Assembly: GCF_014397005.1 (NCBI RefSeq)
Contig: NZ_JACGWS010000001.1
Span: forward strand, 496,001 to 560,000
Direction: 5' to 3'
Origin: Kordia aestuariivivens
GTDB taxonomy: Bacteria; Bacteroidota; Bacteroidia; Flavobacteriales; Flavobacteriaceae
Length of the DNA: 64,000 nt
In this document: positions 50,674 to 58,713 of the stretch, piece by piece
Layout: the number at the start of each line of letters is the position of its first letter
Position numbering within the stretch: the stretch's first letter is position 1
Notes under the pieces: model-generated
The model's input: only the letters and a program-made list of their open reading frames with translations
The model's database searches: none
Told to the model about the DNA's origin: nothing
Translations under genes and position numbers: made by a program

Positions 50674-52119
50674 ATGCAGAAGATTCTCAACTATATAAAC
50701 GGAAGCTACGTTGCACCCAAAAGCAACGAATGGATTGACAATTACAATCCGTCCAATGGAGAAATCTACGGACAGATTCCGAATTCGTCTGCGGAAGATG
50801 TAGAAGCGGCGTATCAAGCAGCAAAAGCAGCCTTTCCAAGTTGGTCAAATACAACGTTGGACGAACGAAGTCGAATCCTTAGTAAAATAGCGGATTTAAT
50901 AGCAGAAAACATAGCAGACTTAGCGTATGCAGAATCTCTGGACAATGGAAAACCGTTAAGCTTAGCAACGCAAATAGATATTCCGAGAGCGACGAGTAAC
51001 TTTAAATTCTTCTCGCAAGCTATCACACAATTTTCAAGTGAAGCACACGAAAGTATTGGACACAACGCGATGAATTTCACCTTGCGACAATCAATCGGAG
51101 TTGTGGGTTGTATTTCTCCATGGAATTTACCGTTATATCTTTTTACATGGAAAATTGCACCAGCGTTGGCGACAGGAAATACGGTAGTTGCAAAACCGAG
51201 CGAAGTCACGCCGATGACAGCGTATCTATTAGGTGAGATTTGCACCAAAGCAGGATTGCCAAAAGGAGTTTTAAATATCGTTCACGGTTTGGGGCATACT
51301 ACCGGACAAGCCATTACGGAGCATCCAAACATCAAAGCAATCTCTTTTACAGGCGGAACTGCCACTGGCGCACACATTGCCAGAACTGCGGCGCCAATGT
51401 TTAAAAAGCTTTCGCTAGAATTGGGCGGGAAAAATCCAAACATCATCTTTGCGGATTGCGATTATGATGAAATGCTCAACGTTACGGTGCGTTCGTCGTT
51501 TGCGAATCAAGGACAAATCTGTTTATGTGGTTCTCGAATCTTTGTGGAAAGAAGCATCTATGACAAATTCAAAACGGACTTTGTGGCACGTGTAAAAGCT
51601 TTAAAAGTTGGAAATCCGTTTGATGAAACCACGAAAATAGGTGCGTTGGTTTCAAAGCCACATTTGGAAAAAGTAAAATCATACATCGACATTGCAAAAG
51701 AAGAAGGCGGCACTGTTTTATGTGGTGGAAATGAAGTTGTGGTTGAAGGATCTGAAAACGGATATTACTTAGAACCAACGGTGATTGAAGTGCAAACCGA
51801 TCAATGTCGCGTGAATCAAGAAGAAATATTTGGACCCATTGTGACGATGATGCCGTTTGATTCAGAAGAAGAAGTCTTAGCCATGGCAAATGGTGTTCGG
51901 TATGGATTATCAGCAACATTGTGGACAAACAACTTAAATCGCACGATGAATATGGCTAAAAAACTCGAAGCAGGAATCGTTTGGGTAAATACGTGGCTCA
52001 TGCGTGATTTGCGTACGCCTTTCGGCGGAATGAAAAACTCAGGCGTTGGTCGTGAAGGCGGCATGGAAGCATTACGTTTCTTCACGGAACCGAAAAATAT
52101 ATGTATCAAGTATAAGTAA
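50674..52119 (+). CDS. Aldehyde dehydrogenase, probably 2-aminomuconate 6-semialdehyde type
   Basis: This 481-residue NAD(P)-dependent enzyme has the NAD site VVAKPSEVTPMTAYLL and GFTGG-like SFTGGTATGAH, the general base Glu in KLSLELGGKNPNI (about 249) and the catalytic Cys in NQGQICLCGSRIFV (about 283). The IDIPRATSNFKFFSQAI and FGGMKNSGVGREGG regions match the ALDH8/hydroxymuconic-semialdehyde branch. It would oxidise 2-aminomuconate semialdehyde to 2-aminomuconate, which the RidA protein would then deaminate. The exact substrate is inferred from neighbours. Confidence 0.92.
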   Translation: MQKILNYINGSYVAPKSNEWIDNYNPSNGEIYGQIPNSSAEDVEAAYQAAKAAFPSWSNTTLDERSRILSKIADLIAENIADLAYAESLDNGKPLSLATQIDIPRATSNFKFFSQAITQFSSEAHESIGHNAMNFTLRQSIGVVGCISPWNLPLYLFTWKIAPALATGNTVVAKPSEVTPMTAYLLGEICTKAGLPKGVLNIVHGLGHTTGQAITEHPNIKAISFTGGTATGAHIARTAAPMFKKLSLELGGKNPNIIFADCDYDEMLNVTVRSSFANQGQICLCGSRIFVERSIYDKFKTDFVARVKALKVGNPFDETTKIGALVSKPHLEKVKSYIDIAKEEGGTVLCGGNEVVVEGSENGYYLEPTVIEVQTDQCRVNQEEIFGPIVTMMPFDSEEEVLAMANGVRYGLSATLWTNNLNRTMNMAKKLEAGIVWVNTWLMRDLRTPFGGMKNSGVGREGGMEALRFFTEPKNICIKYK

Positions 52120-52237
52120 TTAGATTTTTGGACATGTTAGATTTTTGGATTTTTAGACTTTTTAGTCAATTTTTTAAAAGTTAATAATAATGTCATGTCG
52201 AGTATTATTGAAATCAAAATAGGATTAAATTGTCAGT

Positions 52238-52290
52238 TCGAGCGCAGTCGAGAACTTTTTGTGCTAAAACTACATCTCGACTGCGCTCGA
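52238..52290. repeat. TCGAGCGCAGTCGAGA inverted-repeat pair
   Basis: Arms at 52238-52253 and 52275-52290 are exact inverses around 21 bp. The outer context is TGTCAG on the left and TGTGACA on the right. Confidence 0.8.
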
Positions 52291-52384
52291 TGTGACAAAT
52301 AGAGCAAAAACAAATAACAAAAAAGTTAAGAGTTAAAAGTGCAGTGTTAAGAGGAAAAGCAAATCAACACTTCGACTCCGCTCA

Positions 52385-52406
52385 GTGTAAACAAAATAAC
52401 GAATAA
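52385..52406 (+). repeat. 22-bp repeat upstream of SDR, identical to 50159-50180
   Basis: It is an exact second copy of the repeat before the RidA gene. It is preceded by GCTC, as in copy 1, and followed by a similar CAAAAA stretch. Confidence 0.6.
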
Positions 52407-52448
52407 CAAAAAACGAATCAACAAAACACACACACAACCAACCAAAAA

Positions 52449-53237
52449 ATGAATCTCAACTTACAACATAAAAACGCGCTCGTTTGCGGAAGTACACAAG
52501 GAATTGGAAAAGCAACAGCACAACAACTAGCAGCTTTAGGTGCAAACGTAACACTCACCGCTAGAAACGAAGAAAAGCTCAAAAATGTGTTAAGCGAATT
52601 AGACACTTCTAAAGGACAAACGCATGGTTACATCGTAGCAGACTTTCAAGATCCGGATGGATTGCGCAAAAAAATAGTAGCATTCATTGCTGAACATCAT
52701 ACATTTCATATTCTCATCAACAATACAGGCGGACCAGCTGGCGGACCTGTTTTCAATGCAAAACTTGACGAGTTTGAGCGTGCGTTTACGCAACACCTAA
52801 AATGCAATCATGTATTAGTGCAAAGTGTTGTAGCAGGCATGAAAGATGCAGGTTACGGACGTATTATCAATGTAATTTCTACCTCTGTAAAACAACCATT
52901 AGATGGTTTGGGCGTTTCCAATACCATTAGAGGTGCCGTAGCTAATTGGTCAAAAACCTTATCAAACGAATTAGGGCAATTTGGAATTACGGTAAACAAT
53001 GTATTGCCAGGCGCAACCGCTACGGAACGTTTAACAGAAATCATAAAAAACAAAGCCGCAAAAACGGGTAAAACAGAAGATGAGGTAAGTACAGCGATGA
53101 AAAATGCGGTGCCAGCCAAGCGTTTTGCAAAGCCTCAAGAAATTGCAAATGCCATTGCTTTCTTAGCAAGTGAAGCTGCTTCATACATCAACGGAATCAA
53201 TGTTCCTGTGGATGGTGGAAGAACGAAGTCATTGTAA
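52449..53237 (+). CDS. SDR-family oxidoreductase without the usual YxxxK
   Basis: This 262-residue Rossmann-fold protein has the cofactor loop GSTQGIGKATAQQLA (about 14-28) and NNTGGPAGGP (about 94), and ends NGINVPVDGGRTKSL. The classical catalytic Tyr-x-x-x-Lys is replaced: the position after SVKQPLDGLGVS reads NTIRG (about 160), so Tyr is missing and Arg replaces Lys. This pattern is known for a 3-oxoacyl-ACP-reductase-like SDR subgroup. It lies inside the aminomuconate cluster; its step in that pathway is not defined. Confidence 0.9.
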   Translation: MNLNLQHKNALVCGSTQGIGKATAQQLAALGANVTLTARNEEKLKNVLSELDTSKGQTHGYIVADFQDPDGLRKKIVAFIAEHHTFHILINNTGGPAGGPVFNAKLDEFERAFTQHLKCNHVLVQSVVAGMKDAGYGRIINVISTSVKQPLDGLGVSNTIRGAVANWSKTLSNELGQFGITVNNVLPGATATERLTEIIKNKAAKTGKTEDEVSTAMKNAVPAKRFAKPQEIANAIAFLASEAASYINGINVPVDGGRTKSL

Positions 53238-53416
53238 TTTTACGTATGTAAAAAGCATAAGCATGTTAATTAAAATCTTACAGCGTTAAGGGTAGAAATA
53301 CGTGACTTCGCATTTTTTTAACATTTGATTCACGATTTTGTTAAAAAAGTCTTAAATTAACAATCTGAAAAACACGTAAGCAATGTGCAAAACATTGCAA
53401 AATAATAACTAACCAT

Positions 53417-54001
53417 ATGAATAGAAGAAACTTTATTGTATCAAGTGTAATGGGTGCAGGTGCGCTCTCTATGTTCCCTAGTAGTGCTTTAGCTAGTAAT
53501 AACGGTATCTCAATTTCCAAAATAGGAAAAGGATTTGAGCGTCTGTTAAGTTCTGTTGAACACCTTTCTATTTCAAACTTATCAAGCGGAGTTGTGAACA
53601 CTCACGGACGATTGATGGCAGTTTTAAATGAAGAAGGATATTTGTACAACGCAACTGAAGTAGTAAAATTAAACAGCTCATGTTTTGCAATTCCACTTCA
53701 GAAAAAGCCAATGTTAGGTTTTGAAAGTAAAGAATTAGCATTAATAGTTAAAAACAATGGTGCTAGTAAATTTTACATTCTAAATGAAAAACTAGCGAAT
53801 GAGTTTAGCGGATTAGTTGAAGGCATCAGTCAAAATGCTGAATCACACGAATTGGATTTAGATGCAGCTTCGTTTGCATTTCCTGTGAAAGTGGTAGCGC
53901 AAAAACAAGGACGTGAAACTGCATTTGCTTATCAAAATAAGTTTGACAATACAATCACGTTGAAAAATACTCGAAAAAAATCAGAGATTCACATAAGTTA
54001 A
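53417..54001 (+). CDS. Tat-exported protein, unknown
   Basis: This 194-residue protein has a good twin-arginine signal: MNRRNFIVSSVMGAGALSMF with RRNFI, a moderately hydrophobic core, and a SALAS cleavage site near 27. The mature part has no Cys and is beta-rich, with GVVNTHGRLMAVLNEEGYLYN (about 55-75). No domain is recognised. It sits between the SDR and the ACMSD-like gene but has its own terminator at 54026-54077. Export of a folded protein fits the tatA gene at 18697. Confidence 0.75.
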   Translation: MNRRNFIVSSVMGAGALSMFPSSALASNNGISISKIGKGFERLLSSVEHLSISNLSSGVVNTHGRLMAVLNEEGYLYNATEVVKLNSSCFAIPLQKKPMLGFESKELALIVKNNGASKFYILNEKLANEFSGLVEGISQNAESHELDLDAASFAFPVKVVAQKQGRETAFAYQNKFDNTITLKNTRKKSEIHIS

Positions 54002-54025
54002 ATACCAACCAACCATATATTATAG

Positions 54026-54077
54026 TAGCCTTTATTCCTTTTGAAGATTCAAAAAGGAGTAAAGGCTATGTTTTTTT
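54026..54077 (+). terminator. Strong terminator after the Tat-exported protein gene
   Basis: A 17-bp stem (54026-54042 with 54052-54068, one G-T wobble) closes a 9-nt loop and is followed by nine T residues. Confidence 0.88.
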
Positions 54078-54237
54078 TTAACTTCCCTATATTAAAACGT
54101 TAAATACAGCACAATTTCTATAAGAAATAGTATTTTTATAGAATGAATTACGTGTGAAGGATTGTCCTTCGACTTCGCTCAGGAATCATTATGTCGAAAC
54201 GAAAGGCAATTGAAATCACGCCAAAAAAACTAACACC

Positions 54238-55326
54238 TTGAAACGAAAACTGCGTATAAACGGACACTCACATTTGTTGCCTTACCCAGAACAAATCCCT
54301 CAGTTTATGAAGGATAAAAAGATTTTTTGGGTAGATGATGAACGAAAATATATGTTGCAAGACGATTGGAAACGTCCTGTGACAGACTCTAGTTTTTTCT
54401 TGAATGAAAAGCTAGCTTGGATGGAACTCAATAAAATTGATCATGCGGTCATTTTAAACCTTTCGCAACTCTATGGAAATGGTTTGCGTTTGGAAGCGAT
54501 GAAACATGCGCTGCGTTTTCAGAATGATTTTAATGCAAAAGTACAACAAGATCATCCTTCAAAATTTACCTGCGGATTTGTGGTGCATCCAGGGTTTATA
54601 CATGGTGCATTATGGGAAATAGAACGTTGTGTGGAAGAGCTCGGCTTGCGCGTTTTATGCTTGCCAACACACTTTATGGATTCTATAGGACAGTGGCGAT
54701 CGGTGTTTGACGAAGAAAACGATCCAATTTTTGAATTGGCAAATAAATACAAACTCGCTATTGAAATTCATCCGTATGATGGCGACAAAATGATCAAATT
54801 AGAAAATGTAAACTGGCGTTTTCACTTAATTTGGATGTTGGCACAATGTGGCGATGCGTATCATTTTTATACTTTAAACGGAATGCAAGAACGTTTTCCG
54901 CATATCCGAACGTGTTTTGCACACGGTGGACAATTGGCGCAAATGAACTTAGGACGACGGATTCAAGGATTTGATGGACGACCAGATTTGTTTGAAGGAA
55001 AAGTACATCCGCGAAAAGCTGTTGGACATCCAAATATTTACTTTGATACCTTGGTACACGATACAGATTCTTTTAAATTAATGGTTGATCGTCAGGGAAG
55101 TAAGCAAATTATTATGGGATTAGACGATCCGTATCCGTTAGGAGAAATGGTAAGTGATGCGCAATCTTCATACCCTGGAAAACTCCTCGATTTATCAATG
55201 GAACGCGATATTATTGATCAAAAACAACACGATGACATTTGGGAAGACAATGTACTTCGATGGTTATTTGGTGAAGATGAAGCAGCTAAGAAAGATTTGG
55301 TTCGTAAAATACTTGGTGATGAATAA
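54238..55326 (+). CDS. ACMSD-like amidohydrolase (aminocarboxymuconate-semialdehyde decarboxylase)
   Basis: ACMSD decarboxylates 2-amino-3-carboxymuconate semialdehyde, diverting it from quinolinate and NAD synthesis. The 362-residue protein has metal ligands in INGHSHLLP (HxH, about 9-11), IEIHPYDG (about 179), FAHGGQL (about 227) and Asp in IMGLDDPYPLG (about 292), with CGFVVHPG and GRR.QGF motifs. The start must be TTG 54238: the first in-frame ATG would remove the HxH motif. A product would pass to the ALDH and RidA proteins encoded upstream. The call is by family and neighbourhood. Confidence 0.85.
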   Translation: MKRKLRINGHSHLLPYPEQIPQFMKDKKIFWVDDERKYMLQDDWKRPVTDSSFFLNEKLAWMELNKIDHAVILNLSQLYGNGLRLEAMKHALRFQNDFNAKVQQDHPSKFTCGFVVHPGFIHGALWEIERCVEELGLRVLCLPTHFMDSIGQWRSVFDEENDPIFELANKYKLAIEIHPYDGDKMIKLENVNWRFHLIWMLAQCGDAYHFYTLNGMQERFPHIRTCFAHGGQLAQMNLGRRIQGFDGRPDLFEGKVHPRKAVGHPNIYFDTLVHDTDSFKLMVDRQGSKQIIMGLDDPYPLGEMVSDAQSSYPGKLLDLSMERDIIDQKQHDDIWEDNVLRWLFGEDEAAKKDLVRKILGDE

Positions 55327-55435
55327 TGTAACAATTAATCAATGTAACAATGTGTTAATTTGAAAATGTGTCGATTTGAAAATGTAATCACAGCATGTTC
55401 TTTCAATCTTTCAATTCATTAATTATATTTTTTAA

Positions 55436-56575
55436 ATGACCGATGTAGCGCAATTTCATAACCTAGCACATATTTTTATTTCCTTTATTGGAGCGATTTT
55501 GTTATTGGCAATTTACTCGAATATTCGGAAGCGATTTCGTCAAATTTTAGAAGAAGACGATTCGCAAAAACGGGTAGATAGTGGATTGTTATACTTAAGT
55601 CTTGCCATGTTTGTTTGGGTAGTTTCCGGAATTTGGGCGTACGTTTCACAGCGATTTGAGTTCTCCGAAACCATGACGTATCAAGTTGGTGTGAATCTGT
55701 TATCGATTGTCAATAACTTGTTTTTACTCTTAGCGTTATTCTATTTTTATTACGCACCAAAATTCATCTACAACAATACCAAAAATGTAAAAATCATTGT
55801 CGGAATCATCATTGCAGTCACTTCAATTACCTTATTGATGTCAAGTGTGTATGGAAATGATAATATTTATCACAATATTAAACTCAATGCAATTCCCGAT
55901 TTAGTTTTGTCAGGATTTTTATGTTTTTTACTCTTAATTTCATTTTATAAAACCTTTGTACATCGTGGCTTAAAGACAGTTGCAATGATTTCTGTGATCA
56001 TCATGATTTTAATTTTTGTGTCACAGTTGCCTGAAGTATTTCTGAGTTTTAATGATGAGTTCACCACAAACCTCATCAAGATTATCGCAAAAACTTCGTT
56101 GATTTCTTTGTTTTTAGTATTGGCGACAAGTTGGGTAATTCAATTGGCAAACACGCCGCGACCAAACGAAATGCGCCTTAAATTCTTAGATTGGTCGTTG
56201 ATTCAACTCAGTATTCCATCCAAAAACATCAACAATGCACAAGTAGATTTTGGCTCAAAAACCACACAATATAAAAACCTATTAAAGTTTGCCATTCGTC
56301 GCGCACATGGAACTGGCGATTTGCAAAGTATTTTGGTCAGTGCTGGTGGCGAAATAAAAAACCAAACCTACCTGACGCGTATCATTGAAAATATCAACGA
56401 AATTTTACAACTCGAAACACATCAACAACTCGAACGTAGGGACTTATTTACGTTTTTAGGCGAAGGAAAATACCGATTGCGGATGATTCCGGAAAACATC
56501 ACGATTGATGAAGGTTTGCTGCATGAGTTCGTGCAGAGTGTTGAAAATGATCAATATAAAGCTATTTGTAATTAA
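55436..56575 (+). CDS. Polytopic membrane protein with a cytosolic tail, unknown
   Basis: This 379-residue protein has about seven hydrophobic helices (about 11-27, 50-70, 82-104, 117-135, 150-168, 180-202, 215-236). A soluble C-terminal half follows (about 240-379) with a basic, amphipathic start. The layout (7TM then a signalling-like tail) recalls 7TMR-type sensors, but no known output domain is recognised. Its first helix carries LAHIFISFIGAILLLAI. It lies 110 bp after the ACMSD-like gene and 115 bp before a peptide transporter gene, both in the same direction. Confidence 0.7.
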   Translation: MTDVAQFHNLAHIFISFIGAILLLAIYSNIRKRFRQILEEDDSQKRVDSGLLYLSLAMFVWVVSGIWAYVSQRFEFSETMTYQVGVNLLSIVNNLFLLLALFYFYYAPKFIYNNTKNVKIIVGIIIAVTSITLLMSSVYGNDNIYHNIKLNAIPDLVLSGFLCFLLLISFYKTFVHRGLKTVAMISVIIMILIFVSQLPEVFLSFNDEFTTNLIKIIAKTSLISLFLVLATSWVIQLANTPRPNEMRLKFLDWSLIQLSIPSKNINNAQVDFGSKTTQYKNLLKFAIRRAHGTGDLQSILVSAGGEIKNQTYLTRIIENINEILQLETHQQLERRDLFTFLGEGKYRLRMIPENITIDEGLLHEFVQSVENDQYKAICN

Positions 56576-56689
56576 TTGTGTCTCAGACACAAATCCGCAC
56601 AACTTATTATTTTTTACTATACTTAACGACATCACTTTAGTCTGAAGCATAGGAAGCACACATTTGTATTCTAATTAATTTTAAATACA

Positions 56690-58237
56690 ATGTCATCTGC
56701 TACTGCTTCCGATACTCGATTTGGACATCCAAAAGGATTATTTTACTTGTTTTTTGCTGAACTCTGGGAGCGTTTTTCGTTCTACGGAATGAAAGCCTTG
56801 CTGATTTTATACATGACCAAACAGTTATTGTTTAGTGATGATATGTCTATCGGGATTTTTGCGGCGTACATGTCATTAGTATATGTAACACCAGTTTTGG
56901 GTGGAATTATTGCCGATCATTATATTGGGTATCGAAAAGCAATTTTCCTTGGCGGAATTTTGATGGCGTTGGGACATTTTTTCTTAACGATAGAATTGCC
57001 TGTATTTTTCTACGGTTCGTTGGCGCTGATTATTGTCGGGAACGGATTTTTTAAACCAAACATTTCCACATTTGTCGGTGCTTTGTATAATGAAGAAGAC
57101 AAACGGCGCGATTCTGGCTTTACCATATTTTACATGGGAATCAACATTGGTGGCGCTGTTGCTCCATTATTATGCGCTTGGTTTGCAGAAGTGTATGGTT
57201 GGCATTATGGCTTTATGTTGGCAGGATTTGGAATGTTATTAGGATTGTTCTATTTCTATCGTGGAACAAATAAAAATGTATTTCAAGACAAAGGAAATGT
57301 GCCTGATCAGAAAGTGTACAACGAGAAGTTTCTGGGTTTAAATAAAGGACAATTAGTAACACTTGGCGCATTCTTGGCAGTTCCTGTATTTGCAATAATT
57401 GTCAAGTTTAATCAATACGAACATTATATCGTGTGGATTGCCACAATCGCGATTACAGGAATGATGATTTATATTTATCGTTCTGTGGGAACCATCGCGC
57501 GAAAGCGATTATTAGTCACCGCATATTTTACCATTTTAATGGCTTTATTTTGGGCAATTTTTGAACAAGCTGGAAGTTCCTTGACACTTTTTGCAGATCG
57601 GAATATTAACCTTGTCGGATTGAACGCGGCACAAACCAACAGTATCAATTCTGGATTTATCATTCTGTTAGCAATTCCGTTTTCGTGGTTGTGGACCGTT
57701 TTAATCAAGAAAAATAAAAACCCGAATTCAGCTATCAAAGCAGGATTAGGATTGTTCCTTTTAGGACTTGGATTTATTGTATTTGCCATGTCTGCCAATT
57801 CGGTAGATGCCTTTGCCAAAACGGACATGTGGTATTTATTTGTGGGTTATTTGATTTTAACCGTGGGCGAATTGTGTATTTCTCCGATTGGATTGTCTAA
57901 AATGACGGAACTTTCTCCAAAGAAATATTTAGCGTTCATTATGGGCGTGTTCTTTTCGGCTTCTTTCTATGGGCATTTCTTTGCTGGGAAGATTGCCAAA
58001 CTAACCACAGTTTCGGAAACAGAAGAAAACATGTTTGCAAGCGGAATTTTTGGGCAAATCACAGAAACAATTACAGGATTGACACCCAATTTTTCAGGAA
58101 CCAACGGAGCAGCATTTGAACAATTGTATCAATATGTGTCTGTATATGCTGTTTTTGGCGTATTAACAGCTGTTATTGGAATATTGGTCATGATGATATC
58201 ACCTTTTATTAAAAGGTTGATGAGCGGCGTTCATTAA
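56690..58237 (+). CDS. Proton-coupled oligopeptide transporter (POT/PTR2 family)
   Basis: This 515-residue MFS protein has about 12-14 helices. The POT hallmark ELWERFSFYGMKALLILYM (about 25-43, ExxERFxYYG type) and GIIADHYIGYRKAIFLG (about 75) are present, and GNGFFKPNISTFVGALY (about 118) is the POT signature. It imports di- and tripeptides with protons. Two Glu/Arg-rich sites (NQ.. and FFGKIAKL near the end) look normal for the bacterial branch. The next transcript stop is a hairpin with an inserted repeat (58249-58315). Confidence 0.93.
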   Translation: MSSATASDTRFGHPKGLFYLFFAELWERFSFYGMKALLILYMTKQLLFSDDMSIGIFAAYMSLVYVTPVLGGIIADHYIGYRKAIFLGGILMALGHFFLTIELPVFFYGSLALIIVGNGFFKPNISTFVGALYNEEDKRRDSGFTIFYMGINIGGAVAPLLCAWFAEVYGWHYGFMLAGFGMLLGLFYFYRGTNKNVFQDKGNVPDQKVYNEKFLGLNKGQLVTLGAFLAVPVFAIIVKFNQYEHYIVWIATIAITGMMIYIYRSVGTIARKRLLVTAYFTILMALFWAIFEQAGSSLTLFADRNINLVGLNAAQTNSINSGFIILLAIPFSWLWTVLIKKNKNPNSAIKAGLGLFLLGLGFIVFAMSANSVDAFAKTDMWYLFVGYLILTVGELCISPIGLSKMTELSPKKYLAFIMGVFFSASFYGHFFAGKIAKLTTVSETEENMFASGIFGQITETITGLTPNFSGTNGAAFEQLYQYVSVYAVFGVLTAVIGILVMMISPFIKRLMSGVH

Positions 58238-58248
58238 TCAAAAATGAG

Positions 58249-58315
58249 AAGACTGCTTTTAAAAGAAATAGATTGCTTCACGCTGTTCGCAATGACAACT
58301 TTTTTAAGCAGTCTT
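58249..58315 (+). terminator. Terminator stem with a repeat in its loop
   Basis: AAGACTGCTT (58249-58258) and AAGCAGTCTT (58306-58315) pair perfectly and are followed by a T-run. The 47-nt loop contains ATTGC...GCAAT, a separate small hairpin (GATTGCTTCACGCTG onward, ending CGCAATGACA) of a type scattered in flavobacterial genomes. Confidence 0.65.
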
Positions 58316-58336
58316 TTTTTATTACTCAATGTCACA

Positions 58337-58352
58337 TCGAGCGCAGTCGAGA
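58337..58352. repeat. Single arm of the TCGAGCGCAGTCGAGA repeat
   Basis: One 16-bp arm is preceded by GTCACA. No inverse partner lies within 300 bp. Confidence 0.7.
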
Positions 58353-58371
58353 TGTAATTTTATAGTATCAA

Positions 58372-58398
58372 AAAAGCCTCACAATTTGCGAGGCTTTT
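58372..58398. terminator. Terminator hairpin belonging to the T9SS tail remnant
   Basis: AAAAGCCTC (58372-58380) pairs with GAGGCTTTT (58390-58398). It is similar to the hairpin at 58657-58684 and occupies the same place relative to the remnant as that one does to the intact gene. Confidence 0.7.
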
Positions 58399-58433
58399 AA
58401 AAGATATTAACTAACTATTTACTTTAATCAGAA

Positions 58434-58490
58434 TTACTTCTTCACAATAAGTTTCGAATATGTGTTTCTAGTAATACTTTCTATTTCAAG
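58434..58490 (-). pseudogene. Remnant of a T9SS sorting-domain gene tail
   Basis: The minus strand reads ...TRNTYSKLIVKK-stop, against TGNSYTKLIVKK-stop of the intact gene. 24 bases at 58431-58454 are identical to 58711-58734. No matching coding sequence continues above about 58490, so only the last ~19 codons and the terminator are left. Confidence 0.7.
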
Positions 58491-58656
58491 GCAATGGTTC
58501 AAAAGTACTGAGGAAAGAAGTGAAAAAATAATGTTGTATCCTACAATTCCGTGAATTGTAGCGACTATGAATATATAGATATCTTTTTTGTAAGATCAAT
58601 AAAAGATATTAATATTTTGAGAATCAATTGACTATGTGTAAAAGATATCAAAATCA

Positions 58657-58684
58657 AAAAAGCCTCGCAATTGCGAGGCTTTTT
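58657..58684 (-). terminator. Perfect palindromic terminator of the T9SS gene
   Basis: AAAAAGCCTCGCAA and TTGCGAGGCTTTTT form a 14-bp palindrome with no unpaired loop bases in the sequence (the centre folds by opening AATT). Flanking A and T runs allow it to stop transcription in either direction. Confidence 0.8.
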
Positions 58685-58713
58685 CAAGATTTAGCACTAA
58701 TTTTTGATCCGAA

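Larger units (their letters stand above)
52120..52448. other. 329-bp gap between ALDH and SDR genes
   Basis: No gene is visible. It holds the inverted-repeat pair at 52238-52290, the 22-bp repeat at 52385-52406 and low-complexity AACAAA stretches. No clear -7 box was found, so whether the SDR gene shares the ALDH transcript is open. Confidence 0.5.

Noticed and set aside
45310-52290. CRISPR-like regular repeats
   Set aside because: The 16-bp arms are inverted pairs at irregular distances of kilobases, without spacer-sized units or cas genes.
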